DNA of 64,000 bases from Bradyrhizobium sp. G127. Lineage in GTDB: Bacteria > Pseudomonadota > Alphaproteobacteria > Rhizobiales > Xanthobacteraceae. Below the pieces are notes generated by a model. That model did not search any database. It worked only from the letters and a program-made list of their open reading frames with translations, and was not told the origin of the DNA. The position numbers and the translations under genes were made by a program. Of the stretch, positions 28,199 to 37,027 are shown piece after piece (position 1 is the stretch's first letter; every line of letters begins with the position of its first letter). The stretch spans positions 186,001 to 250,000 of the forward strand of contig NZ_JAKFGN010000001.1 of assembly GCF_021502575.1 (NCBI RefSeq). Reading direction: 5' to 3'.

Positions 28199-29596
28199 AT
28201 GAGCATTGCTGAAATCATCGATATGCCTGCCGCGCACGCACCGCTTATTCCGCCGCGGCCACCCCTTGCGCCGGACGATCTGTCCTCGCTTGGCCGTCTC
28301 GCTTTGATCCGCAGGAATGCCATCGCAACCTGGGGCCAGCGCGCCTATGAGGACGATGTCGTTCCGGGACGTTTCTTCGGCCGCAGCAGTTTCATCCTGA
28401 ACACGCCGGATGCGATCCGGCATGTGCTTGTCGAGAACTACGAGAACTACACCCGCACTCCCGCGGGCATCCGGGTGTTGCGGCCGATTCTCGGCGAAGG
28501 GCTTCTGCTGGCGGAAGGCCGCGCCTGGAAGAACCAGCGCCGCACGCTGGCGCCGGCCTTCGCGCCGCGCGCGATTCCATTGCTGGTGCCGCACATGCTG
28601 GCGGCGACCGATGACGCCATAACGGCGTTGCGCGAACAGTGCGGCCAGCCGGTCGATTTGCGCGAGGCGATGCAGCGCCTCACCCTCGACATCGCGGGTC
28701 GCACGATGTTCTCGTTCGAGATCGAGAAGCACGGCGCGGCGCTGCGGGGTTTCGTCAACGACTATGGCGATCGTCTGGCGCAGCCCCGGCTGCTCGATCT
28801 GATACTGCCGATGGGCTGGCCGAGCCCGAGCGATCTGTCGCGCGCGCTGTTCCGGCGGCGCTGGACGCGCTTCATGCAGAAGCTGATCGCCGAGCGCCGT
28901 GCCAAAGGTGCGGTTGAGGGCGACGGTGCACTGCACGACCTGTTCGGTCTGATGGTGGCGGCGCGCGATCCGGAAACCAACGAAGCCTTCACCGACGAAC
29001 AGCTCGGCGACCAGGTCTCCACCATGATCCTCGCCGGTCACGAAACCACGGCCACGGCGCTGTTCTGGTCGCTCTACCTGCTAGCGCTCGATCCCGCGAC
29101 GCAGGAGAAGCTGGCGGCGGAAGCAAGACGCGCGCGAGCGTCGGGATCGTTCGATACCGCGAGGCTGACCTTCACCCGCGCCGTGCTGGACGAGACGATG
29201 CGGCTTTATCCGCCCGCGTTCCTGATCGTACGGGCCGCCGCCGGTCCCGATACGTTGGCGGGATTTCATGTCGCCTCCCGGGACGTTGTGCTGATCTCGC
29301 CGTGGTTGCTGCATCGCCATGAAAAACTCTGGGATCAGCCGAACGCGTTCAGGCCATCGCGCTTCCTGCCGGGTGCGCCCCCGCCGGACCGCTTCGCCTA
29401 TCTACCGTTCGGCGTCGGCCCGCGCGTCTGTATCGGCGCGCAGTTCGCGCTCACCGAGGCCACGCTGGCGCTGGCGAAGTTGATCGCCGAATTCAACGTC
29501 GAGCTGATCGACCGTGCGCCGGTAGTGCCGGTCGGCGTGGTGACCACCCAACCCGATCGCTCGCCTAGGTTCAGGATTTCACGGCGCGATCCGTGA
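28199..29596 (+). CDS. Cytochrome P450
   Basis: A 465-residue soluble P450. The I-helix oxygen-activation motif AGHETTATALFW is near residue 285, the K-helix ETMR near 333, and the haem-binding loop FGVGPRVCIGAQFA with the thiolate Cys near 412. The sequence resembles the CYP102/CYP4-like soluble bacterial group more than camphor-type P450s. No ferredoxin or reductase gene is nearby, so electron partners are encoded elsewhere. The substrate is unknown. It follows the Bug gene after a repeat element and is probably transcribed on its own. Confidence 0.92.
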   Translation: MSIAEIIDMPAAHAPLIPPRPPLAPDDLSSLGRLALIRRNAIATWGQRAYEDDVVPGRFFGRSSFILNTPDAIRHVLVENYENYTRTPAGIRVLRPILGEGLLLAEGRAWKNQRRTLAPAFAPRAIPLLVPHMLAATDDAITALREQCGQPVDLREAMQRLTLDIAGRTMFSFEIEKHGAALRGFVNDYGDRLAQPRLLDLILPMGWPSPSDLSRALFRRRWTRFMQKLIAERRAKGAVEGDGALHDLFGLMVAARDPETNEAFTDEQLGDQVSTMILAGHETTATALFWSLYLLALDPATQEKLAAEARRARASGSFDTARLTFTRAVLDETMRLYPPAFLIVRAAAGPDTLAGFHVASRDVVLISPWLLHRHEKLWDQPNAFRPSRFLPGAPPPDRFAYLPFGVGPRVCIGAQFALTEATLALAKLIAEFNVELIDRAPVVPVGVVTTQPDRSPRFRISRRDP

Positions 29597-29673
29597 ACGC
29601 GCTGCGATGCGTGCAATGCAGCGCGTATAGACACCGCGGGGCAAGTCTTATTCCAAAGTCTCATATTATGTAG

Positions 29674-29685
29674 CGCGGTACCGCG
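29674..29685. repeat. 12-bp perfect palindrome upstream of the TRAP operon
   Basis: CGCGGTACCGCG lies about 115 nt before the TRAP binding protein gene and could be a regulator site, but palindromes this short and GC-rich also arise by chance here. Confidence 0.3.
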
Positions 29686-29798
29686 TCGAAGCGTCGCAGC
29701 TCCGCGATCATTGTTGCAAAACGCACCTGCAAGCCTTTGTCTTGCGCTCAATCAATAAGAGCCAATTCAAAAGAATGGCTCAGGCAGGGGAGAACGCC

Positions 29799-30956
29799 AT
29801 GACGAAACGACACAAAGACACACCTAAAGATACGTCCAAAGATACATCCACGACTCGCCGCCGCTTCCTGAAAGTGGCTGCCGCAGGCGCGGCCACGACG
29901 GTCGCCGCCCCCGCCGCTCTCGCGCAGAGCGGTCCGGTCAGCATGCGCTTCCAGAGCACATGGCCGGCGAAGGACATCTTCCACGAATACGCGCTCGACT
30001 ACGCCAAGAAGGTCAACGACATGACCGGCGGCGACCTCAAGATCGAAGTGCTGCCCGCGGGCGCAGTGGTGCCGGCCTTCCAGTTGCTCGAAGCGGTCTC
30101 CAAAGGCACGCTCGACGGCGGCCACGGCGTGCTCGCCTATCACTACGGCAAGAGCAACGCGCTGGCGCTGTGGGGTTCGGGCCCGGCCTACGCAATGGAC
30201 GCCAACATGCTGCTGGCCTGGCACAAGTATGGCGGCGGCAAGCAGCTTCTGGAGAAGCTTTACAAGTCGATCGGCGCCAACGTCGTCTCGTTCCCGTACG
30301 GGCCGATGCCGTCGCAGCCGCTGGGCTGGTTCAAGAAGCCGGTGCAGAAGGCCGACGATCTCAAGGGCGTCAAGTTCCGCACCGTCGGCATCTCGATCGA
30401 CGTGTTCACCGGCATGGGTGCCGCCGTCAACGCGCTGCCCGGCGGCGAAATCGTCTCGGCTATGGATCGCGGCCTGCTCGACGCGGCGGAATTCAACAAT
30501 GCCTCATCCGACCGCGTGCTCGGCTTCCCCGACGTGTCCAAGGTTTGCATGTTGCAGAGCTTCCATCAGAACGCCGAGCAGTTCGAGATCATGTTCAACA
30601 AGACCAAGTATGACGCGCTGCCGGAGAAGATGCGCGCCATTCTCGACAATGCTGCGGAAGCGGCTGGTCAGGACATGGCCTGGAAGGCGATCGACCGTTA
30701 TTCCAAGGACTACGAGGAGATGCAGTCCAAGGACAAGGTGAAGTTCTACAAGACGCCGGATTCGGTGCTGCAAAAGCAGCTCGAAATCTACGACGAGGTG
30801 GTTACCAAGAAGTCCTCCGACCCGCTGTTCAAGGAGATCGTCGACTCGCAGATGGCGTTCGCCAAGCGCGCGACCCAGTGGGAGCAGGACACGATCACCA
30901 ACCGGCGCATGGCTTACAACCATTACTTCGGGCCGAACGCCAAGAAGAAGACCTGA
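29799..30956 (+). CDS. TRAP transporter substrate-binding protein (DctP/TakP family)
   Basis: A 385-residue periplasmic receptor. The N-terminus carries a twin-arginine signal, TTRRRFLKVAAAG followed by a hydrophobic Ala/Val run and cleavage near ALAQ, so it is exported folded. The DctP fold includes the conserved ligand-binding Arg in GVKFRTVGI and the GFPDVSKVCMLQSFHQ segment, a pattern of the TakP/lactate subgroup that binds 2-oxo or hydroxy acids, often with a metal. GGGGAG is 6 nt before ATG at 29799; the longer start at 29742 has no such site. It is the first gene of the TRAP operon. Confidence 0.93.
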   Translation: MTKRHKDTPKDTSKDTSTTRRRFLKVAAAGAATTVAAPAALAQSGPVSMRFQSTWPAKDIFHEYALDYAKKVNDMTGGDLKIEVLPAGAVVPAFQLLEAVSKGTLDGGHGVLAYHYGKSNALALWGSGPAYAMDANMLLAWHKYGGGKQLLEKLYKSIGANVVSFPYGPMPSQPLGWFKKPVQKADDLKGVKFRTVGISIDVFTGMGAAVNALPGGEIVSAMDRGLLDAAEFNNASSDRVLGFPDVSKVCMLQSFHQNAEQFEIMFNKTKYDALPEKMRAILDNAAEAAGQDMAWKAIDRYSKDYEEMQSKDKVKFYKTPDSVLQKQLEIYDEVVTKKSSDPLFKEIVDSQMAFAKRATQWEQDTITNRRMAYNHYFGPNAKKKT

Positions 30957-30978
30957 CGCAATAATCAGCACGAGCGAG

Positions 30979-31010
30979 GCATCATCCGGGATGACAATCC
31001 CGGGTGGTGC
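30979..31010 (+). promoter_or_regulatory. Stable hairpin between the binding-protein and permease genes
   Basis: Fourteen pairs (GCATCATCCGGGAT with ATCCCGGGTGGTGC, two of them G-U) enclose a GACA loop and are followed by TTTGT. In many transporter operons such a hairpin protects or partially terminates the receptor transcript, giving much more receptor than permease. Confidence 0.65.
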
Positions 31011-31079
31011 TTTGTATCGTTTCAGGAATTGCCGGATCTCTTCGTAACAAGACCTTTTTCATAACAGTGACGGCCTCCC

Positions 31080-31748
31080 ATGAGCGCGCAGCGTGTTCTG
31101 CACACTATTGACGGCATCAGCACGTGGACCGGCAAGGCTGCCGCTTGGCTGATCATCGGGCTAATGACCCTGGTCTGCGCGGAAGTCTTCAAGCGCTACA
31201 TTCTGAACATGCCGACGGCGTGGATCTTCGACGCCTCGAACATGATGTACGGCACGCTGTTCATGGTCGCAGGCGCTTATACGCTGGCGCAGAACGGTCA
31301 CGTGCGCGGCGATTTTCTTTACAGTTCGATGAAGCCGCGCCGGCAGGCATCGCTCGATCTGGTGCTCTACATCGTGTTCTTTCTGCCCGGCATCGCCGCG
31401 CTGGTTTACGCGGGCTGGGAATATGCCGTCGATTCCTGGCGCATCAACGAGCATTCCAATGTCACCGCCGACGGACCGCCGGTCTGGCAATTCAAATTCA
31501 TGATTCCGCTGGCCGGCGCATTGCTGCTGCTGCAGGGCGCCGCTGAAATCATGCGCTGCATCATTTGTCTGCGGACCGGCTCGTGGCCGAGCCGCCTGAA
31601 GGATGTGTCCGAGATCGACGTGGTCGAGGAGCAACTCGCCAACAGCGAATATGTCGATGAGGAGTCGCGCAAGATCGCCATCGCGCATGCGCAGGACATC
31701 GAGGAAAGCGCGCGTCAGCGCGGCATGGGCGGAGACCTGTTGAAATGA
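31080..31748 (+). CDS. TRAP transporter small permease (DctQ family)
   Basis: A 222-residue membrane protein with four predicted spans (near residues 18-38, 53-72, 93-115 and 138-158). It belongs to the DctQ family, which pairs with DctM to form the sodium-driven TRAP channel complex. The motif VRGDFLYSSMKPRRQA after span 2 and the FKFMIPLAGALLLLQG span are typical. A charged cytosolic tail of about 50 residues is longer than in the shortest DctQ proteins. It overlaps the next gene by 4 nt. Confidence 0.93.
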   Translation: MSAQRVLHTIDGISTWTGKAAAWLIIGLMTLVCAEVFKRYILNMPTAWIFDASNMMYGTLFMVAGAYTLAQNGHVRGDFLYSSMKPRRQASLDLVLYIVFFLPGIAALVYAGWEYAVDSWRINEHSNVTADGPPVWQFKFMIPLAGALLLLQGAAEIMRCIICLRTGSWPSRLKDVSEIDVVEEQLANSEYVDEESRKIAIAHAQDIEESARQRGMGGDLLK

Positions 31749-33604
31749 GCGATCCCGCACTCGGTCTCCTGATGCTCGGCCTGATCGTGGTCGTCATCAT
31801 CATGGGTTTCCCCACGGCCTTCACGCTGATGGGGCTGGGCATGTTCTTCGGCCTGTTCGCCTATCACCGCACAGGCGAGTCGTGGGCCGATAACCACATT
31901 TTCGACCTGATGGTTCAGCGCGCCTACGGCGCGATGACCAACGACGTCCTGATCTCCATCCCGCTGTTCGTTCTCATGGGTTATGTGATGGAACGCGGCG
32001 CGCTGGTGGACAAGATGTTCTACTCGATCCAGCTTGCGTTCCGCCGCGTCCCGGCGTCACTCGCCGTGGCGACGCTGATCGTATGCACGTTCTGGGGCAT
32101 CGCCTCGGGTCTGGTCGGCGCCGTCGTGGTGCTGATGGGCGTGATCGCGTTCAACCCGATGCTGAAAGCCGGTTACGACGTCAAGCTCGCGGCCGGTGTC
32201 ATCACCGCCGGTGGCACCCTCGGCATCCTGATTCCGCCTTCGGTCATGATCATCGTCTATGCGGCGGTGGCCGGTCAGTCGGTGGTGAAGCTTTATGCCG
32301 CCGCGATGTTCCCCGGCTTCTTTCTGGCATTCCTGTATCTGATCTACGTTATCGGCTGGGCGCTGCTGAATCCGAAGATCGCGCCGAAATTGCCCGAGGC
32401 CGAAACCCGCGTGCCGGTGCGGCCGTGGATCGCCGAGTTGCAGCAGGCTTATTCGAGCCGGATGCTGCCCGCGTTGTTGACCGCCGCGGTGTCTCCCGCG
32501 CGTGCCATGGCAATCACCGCCGACGGTATGCGCATCAGCTACGGCATGTTGCTCAAGAATCTCGGCTACGTGCTGGTGCCGCTGGTGCTGACGGTGGCGA
32601 CGTTGTGGGCGGCGTGGTGGTACGTGGTGATTCACCAGCAGCCGGACGCGCCCGCGCCATCGGCGGCGATCTCCCAGCAGCTTGGCTCGGCATCGCAGTC
32701 CGCGGAACCTGCGGAAGAAAAGGTGCAGGAACTCGGCAGCGCGACCGCTGACGAAACCAGGAGCGAGCCGGAAACCTTGCAGGAGATGGGCAATGCCGAA
32801 TTGCGCGGACAAGGCTCGTCCGCGCCTGCGGCCGCCGGGCCTCCGCAGGCGTTCTATACCTACTTCGCCTTCACCTGCGGACTCTTCGGACTGATCCTGC
32901 TCTACTATTACTGGACCATGGGCGCGGAGCAGTTCGAAGTCCTGCGGCTGCTGATCTCATCGGTGATGCCGCTCGGTATTCTGACCGCCGTGGTGTTGGC
33001 GGTTATCCTGCTCGGCATCACGACAGCCACGGAGTCGGCGGCGGTCGGCGCGGCCGGTGCGTTCCTGCTCGCGTTCCAGGCGCGGACGCTTGACTGGAAG
33101 CGCACCAAGGAAGCGGTGTTCCTGACGGCCAAGACCACCTCGATGGTATGCTGGTTGTTCGTCGGCTCGGCGCTGTTCTCGGCGGTGTTCGCGATCCTCG
33201 GCGGTCAGGCGCTGCTGGAAAGCTGGGTGCTGTCGCTCAATCTGACTCCGGTCCAGTTCATGATCCTGTCGCAGGCGATCATCTTCGTGCTCGGCTGGCC
33301 GCTGGAATGGACCGAGATCATCGTGATCTTCGTGCCGATCTTCCTGCCGATGCTGAAACATTTCGGCATCGATCCGATCCTGTGGGGCGTGCTGGTGTTC
33401 GTGAACCTGCAGGCGGCGTTCCTGTCGCCGCCGGTGGCGATGTCGGCGTTCTATCTGAAGGGCGTCGCACCGGCCCATGTCACGCTCAATCAGATCTTCG
33501 GCGGCATGATGCCCTACATGCTGATCGTCATCATCTGCATGGTGCTGATGTATCTGTGGCCCGGCCTGACGCTGTGGCTGCCGAACTATCTGTACGGCAA
33601 TTAA
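31745..33604 (+). CDS. TRAP transporter large permease (DctM family), enlarged
   Basis: A 619-residue membrane protein, against about 430 in typical DctM. The N-terminal half has normal DctM spans, including LIVCTFWGIASGLVGAVVVL and GGTLGILIPPSVMIIVYA. The extra part (roughly residues 215-390) contains one additional span before a loop of about 80 residues rich in Ala, Glu, Gln and Ser, then another span. The loop contains three imperfect repeats of 17-18 residues, starting at Gln312, Glu329 and Glu347 (QLGSASQS, ELGSATAD, EMGNAELR). The C-terminal half resumes the DctM pattern. It overlaps dctQ by 4 nt. Confidence 0.93.
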   Translation: MSDPALGLLMLGLIVVVIIMGFPTAFTLMGLGMFFGLFAYHRTGESWADNHIFDLMVQRAYGAMTNDVLISIPLFVLMGYVMERGALVDKMFYSIQLAFRRVPASLAVATLIVCTFWGIASGLVGAVVVLMGVIAFNPMLKAGYDVKLAAGVITAGGTLGILIPPSVMIIVYAAVAGQSVVKLYAAAMFPGFFLAFLYLIYVIGWALLNPKIAPKLPEAETRVPVRPWIAELQQAYSSRMLPALLTAAVSPARAMAITADGMRISYGMLLKNLGYVLVPLVLTVATLWAAWWYVVIHQQPDAPAPSAAISQQLGSASQSAEPAEEKVQELGSATADETRSEPETLQEMGNAELRGQGSSAPAAAGPPQAFYTYFAFTCGLFGLILLYYYWTMGAEQFEVLRLLISSVMPLGILTAVVLAVILLGITTATESAAVGAAGAFLLAFQARTLDWKRTKEAVFLTAKTTSMVCWLFVGSALFSAVFAILGGQALLESWVLSLNLTPVQFMILSQAIIFVLGWPLEWTEIIVIFVPIFLPMLKHFGIDPILWGVLVFVNLQAAFLSPPVAMSAFYLKGVAPAHVTLNQIFGGMMPYMLIVIICMVLMYLWPGLTLWLPNYLYGN

Positions 33605-33655
33605 GGCAGATGCCCGGAAACGGCTGTTCGACCGGCCGGGTGCCGCTTTTAAAAT
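33605..33655 (+). terminator. Possible terminator of the TRAP operon
   Basis: CCCGG at 33613 can pair with CCGGG near 33637, extended by GGC/GCC, and is followed by TTTTAAAA. The stem is interrupted, so this is only a candidate. Confidence 0.4.
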
Positions 33656-33702
33656 GCCGTGCGTTACTTGGACGCAGGCCTATTCTACCCTAAATAGGGG
33701 GA

Positions 33703-35112
33703 ATGAGCGATTTTCATTCTCTCTACTCGGTGCTGAAGCAGACCGCCGACCCGCAGGTCGCCGATGCGATCCAGAACCTTGTGGAGACCGGCGCTGATCA
33801 CGAGCTGAACCGCATCAACCTCGTGGACTTCTCGGCCAAACGCGGCCTTGACGAGGAGCGCGTGATTTCCGGGTTCCTGCACGCCTCGCGGCTCGGCATT
33901 TTCGATCTGACATGGAATGTGCTGTGTCCCGGATGCAGCGGCGTGCTCGGCGCGCATGACACGCTGAAGCAGCTCAAGCCGGAAGATTATCACTGCGGCC
34001 TCTGCGCCGCCGGATACGAGCCGTCGATCGACGATCAGGTAGAGGTCGCCTTCACCGTCAGCCCGCGGGTGCGACGGATCGCGGCGCACGATCCCAATAC
34101 GCTGCCGAGCTGGGACTACTGGCGGCAGATTTTCTGGAGCTCGGGCATCGACATCAACGAGGATTCGTTTGCGCGGCTTGTGAACGAGGCAACCCTCGAA
34201 GCAATTGAACTCGCGCCGGGCGAAAAGGCCGTCGTGTCGTTGCAGCTTCCGGCCGAGTTCGTGATCGTGTTCGAGCCGGTGACGCACTCGGCGCTGTTCC
34301 TCGACGTCAAGGGCGAGCCGACAAAGGAAAAGCAAAACGCCTCGATGACTTTCGACGGCGTCCATGCGCCGACCGGCACGCTCGAAATGCGGCCCGGCCC
34401 GTTGCGACTTGCCCTGGACAATCAGACCGGTGCGCGCGTGCTGCCGTCGGTGTGGATCGCAGGCGAGGCGCTGCATGATCTGCTCGGCAAGCGCAAGCCG
34501 ATCGTTACCGCGAAACGCATACTTGCGAATCAGACCTTCCGTGACGTCTACAAGGCGGACAATCTCAACATCGACCAGCGGCTCAAGATCACGTCGCTGA
34601 CCTTCCTGTTCACCGATCTCAAGGGATCGACCGCTTTGTATGAGCGGGTCGGCGATCTTGCGGCGTTCGATCTGGTCCGCGCGCATTTCCGCGCGCTCTT
34701 GGAAATCATCGCGTCGGAAGCGGGCGCGGTGGTGAAGACCATCGGCGACGCGGTGATGGCGACGTTCGTGCGGCCGGAGCAGGCAGTCGCGGCGGGGCTT
34801 CGGATGCGCCGGGCGATGGATGCGCTGAACGACCAGCGCGGCACGCAAGATCTTCTGGTCAAGATCGGCATCCACGAAGGCGCATGCCTCGCGGTGATGC
34901 TGAACGAGCGGCAGGACTATTTCGGCCAGACCGTCAATATCGCCGCACGGGTCCAGGGCCAGGCCACCGAACGGGCGATCAATGCGACGGAACCGGTGGT
35001 CAGGTCGCCCGCGGTCATGGAGCTTTTGAACAAGGCCGGGCTGCGGCCTGAGGAAAAGAGCGTCCAGTTGCGCGGGATCGCCGACAAGGTCGTGATCTAC
35101 GAAATTCCATGA
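33703..35112 (+). CDS. DUF5939 / class III adenylate-guanylate cyclase
   Basis: A 469-residue cytosolic protein. The first 290 residues form a DUF5939-like region with a zinc-ribbon pattern (CPGC near residue 76 and CGLC near 102) and a beta-rich middle. The cyclase homology domain follows (about 300-465), with TFLFTDLKGSTALYERVG holding the first metal Asp, KTIGDAVMATF holding the second, and the transition-state region YFGQTVNIAARVQG with Asn and Arg. It should make cAMP or cGMP. No membrane span is present, so the stimulus is probably soluble or a protein bound by the ribbon domain. Confidence 0.9.
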   Translation: MSDFHSLYSVLKQTADPQVADAIQNLVETGADHELNRINLVDFSAKRGLDEERVISGFLHASRLGIFDLTWNVLCPGCSGVLGAHDTLKQLKPEDYHCGLCAAGYEPSIDDQVEVAFTVSPRVRRIAAHDPNTLPSWDYWRQIFWSSGIDINEDSFARLVNEATLEAIELAPGEKAVVSLQLPAEFVIVFEPVTHSALFLDVKGEPTKEKQNASMTFDGVHAPTGTLEMRPGPLRLALDNQTGARVLPSVWIAGEALHDLLGKRKPIVTAKRILANQTFRDVYKADNLNIDQRLKITSLTFLFTDLKGSTALYERVGDLAAFDLVRAHFRALLEIIASEAGAVVKTIGDAVMATFVRPEQAVAAGLRMRRAMDALNDQRGTQDLLVKIGIHEGACLAVMLNERQDYFGQTVNIAARVQGQATERAINATEPVVRSPAVMELLNKAGLRPEEKSVQLRGIADKVVIYEIP

Positions 35113-35356
35113 CGGGGCTGTATCAAAGGCCCTGTCTGACGGGCTGAACAGAGGTTTCCTCGCCGAGGCAGGCGTCCGGAACCGGCCAAGATTGCCAGAG
35201 TTTCATTTTCAGGCCATAGAACGGGAAGATTTTGTCCCTTAGGTTTTGTCCGGGCGTGATCCGATCCGAAAGCCGGTTCCCGCCGGGTCAAGCCGGGGGC
35301 ATGCGCTTCGGGATCATGCCTTTCGTTGAGGGTCCCGTTTCCGATTGCAGAGATTG
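35113..35356. other. Intergenic region with a decayed palindrome
   Basis: No gene is seen. Around 35258-35322, GATCCGAAAGCCGGTTCCC and CTTCGGGATCATGC look like a degraded copy of a common rhizobial intergenic palindrome (arms ending in gatcatgc). The TerB promoter is presumably here. Confidence 0.45.
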
Positions 35357-35836
35357 ATGCTCGATAAACTTCGCAACTTCATTTCGGACGTCGTTTCCCC
35401 CACCGGGTCTGAGAATCGTACCTTTGCCGACGGCGACTACCGGCTGGCGGCGACCGCGCTTCTCATCCACGTCATTTCTCTCGACGGTGAGCCGTCGGAG
35501 ACCGAGAAGCGCAAGCTCCACGCGCTGCTGGAATACCGCTTTGAACTTGACCCGGGCACGGCCGACAAACTGATCGCGGACGCAACGCTGGTGGAAGGCG
35601 AGGCGGTCGATCTGTATCATTTCACCAGCGTCATCATGCGCTCCGTCAACGAGGAAGGCCGGTTGCGCATCATTGAAATGATGTGGGAGCTTGTGTTTGC
35701 CGACGGCCACGTCACCGAGTTTGAGGATAACATCGTCTGGCGCGCGGCGGATTTGCTCGGCATCTCCTCGCGCGACCGCATCAATCTCAAGCACCGCGTT
35801 GCCGATGGGCGGCTTGCGCCCGACACGGCATCGTAG
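35357..35836 (+). CDS. TerB-family protein (COG4103)
   Basis: A 159-residue all-helical protein with a TerB domain over about residues 30-145. The acidic motif ISLDGEPSETEKRKL near residue 43 and its repeat FADGHVTEFEDNIVWR near 116 are the two D-G-x-x-x-x-E metal-binding loops of the family. Tellurite resistance is only the historical name; such stand-alone TerB proteins are common in alphaproteobacteria and of unknown role. ATG at 35357 follows an in-frame TTG and fits the family start. It is transcribed with, or just ahead of, the SDR gene 65 nt downstream. Confidence 0.88.
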   Translation: MLDKLRNFISDVVSPTGSENRTFADGDYRLAATALLIHVISLDGEPSETEKRKLHALLEYRFELDPGTADKLIADATLVEGEAVDLYHFTSVIMRSVNEEGRLRIIEMMWELVFADGHVTEFEDNIVWRAADLLGISSRDRINLKHRVADGRLAPDTAS

Positions 35837-35901
35837 TTTTTTGCATCTATTCTCCACGTCTCTCGACCCTCAGCAGCAACGCACACAACTGAAATGCAGT
35901 C

Positions 35902-36678
35902 ATGACTGAACGCGTCACGGTGATCACGGGTGCCTCGTCGGGCATCGGCGCAGAGCTGGCGCGGATTTTCGCGGCGCACGATCACAAGACCGTGCTGGTC
36001 GCACGACGCGAGGATCGCTTGAACCAACTCGCGGACGAGATCGCGGCCACCGGCAAGCCGAGGCCGGCCGTGATCGTCTGCGACCTCAGCGAGCCGGGCG
36101 CCTGCGACCGCATCGATGCAGCGCTGAAGGCGATGAATGCCGAGGTCGAGACCGTGGTCAACAACGCCGGCTACGGCCTGTTCGGCGAGGCCGCCGAACT
36201 CGACCGCGCGCAGCAACTGGCAATGGTCGATCTCAACGTCCGCGTGCTGACCGACATAACGCTGCGTTTCGCCGACAGCCTGATCCGCCATCGCGGCGGC
36301 CTCCTCAACGTCGCCTCGATCGCGTCGTTCCTGCCCGGCCCGCGGATGGCGGTCTATTACGCCACCAAGGCCTATGTGCTGTCCTTCACCGAGGCGATGC
36401 GCGGCGAACTGGGACCGAAGGGCGTCCGGGTCACGGCGCTGTGTCCGGGCACGGTGCCGACGGAGTTTCAGGGCGTGGCTGGCTTCAAGCCGGGTCTGGA
36501 TTCGGCAGTTCTGAACCTGTCGGCGGCAGCGGTGGCGCGGGCGGGCTATCGCGGGTTGATGTCGAACAAGCGGCTGGTGCTGCCCGGCGTCGGCGTCCGG
36601 ATGATCCCGTTCATGTTGCGTTTCGCCCCCCGCAGCCTGGTGCTGGCCTCGGTCGCCCGGGTGCAGCAGAAGCGGTAG
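35902..36678 (+). CDS. SDR-family oxidoreductase (DltE-like)
   Basis: A 258-residue classical-type short-chain dehydrogenase. It shows TGASSGIG at residues 9-16, the DLSEPGAC acidic loop, NNAGYGLFG near residue 90, a Ser in NVASIASF, and the catalytic YYATKAY near 151. It resembles the group annotated as DltE/COG0300 with roles in lipid or ketone reduction, but the substrate is open. A hydrophobic C-terminus (VRMIPFMLRFAPRSLVLAS) may touch the membrane. Confidence 0.88.
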   Translation: MTERVTVITGASSGIGAELARIFAAHDHKTVLVARREDRLNQLADEIAATGKPRPAVIVCDLSEPGACDRIDAALKAMNAEVETVVNNAGYGLFGEAAELDRAQQLAMVDLNVRVLTDITLRFADSLIRHRGGLLNVASIASFLPGPRMAVYYATKAYVLSFTEAMRGELGPKGVRVTALCPGTVPTEFQGVAGFKPGLDSAVLNLSAAAVARAGYRGLMSNKRLVLPGVGVRMIPFMLRFAPRSLVLASVARVQQKR

Positions 36679-36711
36679 GGCAACGGCCACGAAATAGGGC
36701 TTTTCCAGGAG

Positions 36712-36887
36712 CGTCATCCTGAGGTGCGAGCCGTCACCGTAGCCAAGTTTATGCAGGCTACGCCTGCTAGGGCGGCGAGATTCGAAGGATGGCGCTCCCG
36801 CCGTCGCCCTTCGAGGCCTATAGCCGTTCGAAGAACGGCGTTCTTTCGAACGCCTATTGCTTCGCTACGGCACCTCAGGGTGACGGC
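36712..36887. repeat. Dispersed palindromic element, CCTGAGGTGC family (copy 2)
   Basis: The outer arms CGTCATCCTGAGGTGCGAG and GGCACCTCAGGGTGACG are inverted repeats. The interior holds GCCGTTC GAA GAACGGC (36824-36840), then CGTTCTTTCGAACG. It is longer than the copy at 9290-9394. The rest of the 36679-37027 gap shows no gene. Confidence 0.75.
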
Positions 36888-37027
36888 GTCCATAACCCCA
36901 GCCACCTCCCGGCGCAGATCACATCCGCGAAATTCCGGCTCGACGGCGCTTCGGCAACACAATATTTTCAATTTCGGCGCTCAATGGAGACGCTTGTCCT
37001 CTGCCGGGGATTAAAGAAGACAGTTCT

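Noticed and set aside
35345-35356. TTG at 35345 as the TerB start
   Set aside because: ATG at 35357 fits the family start and adds no unexplained residues.
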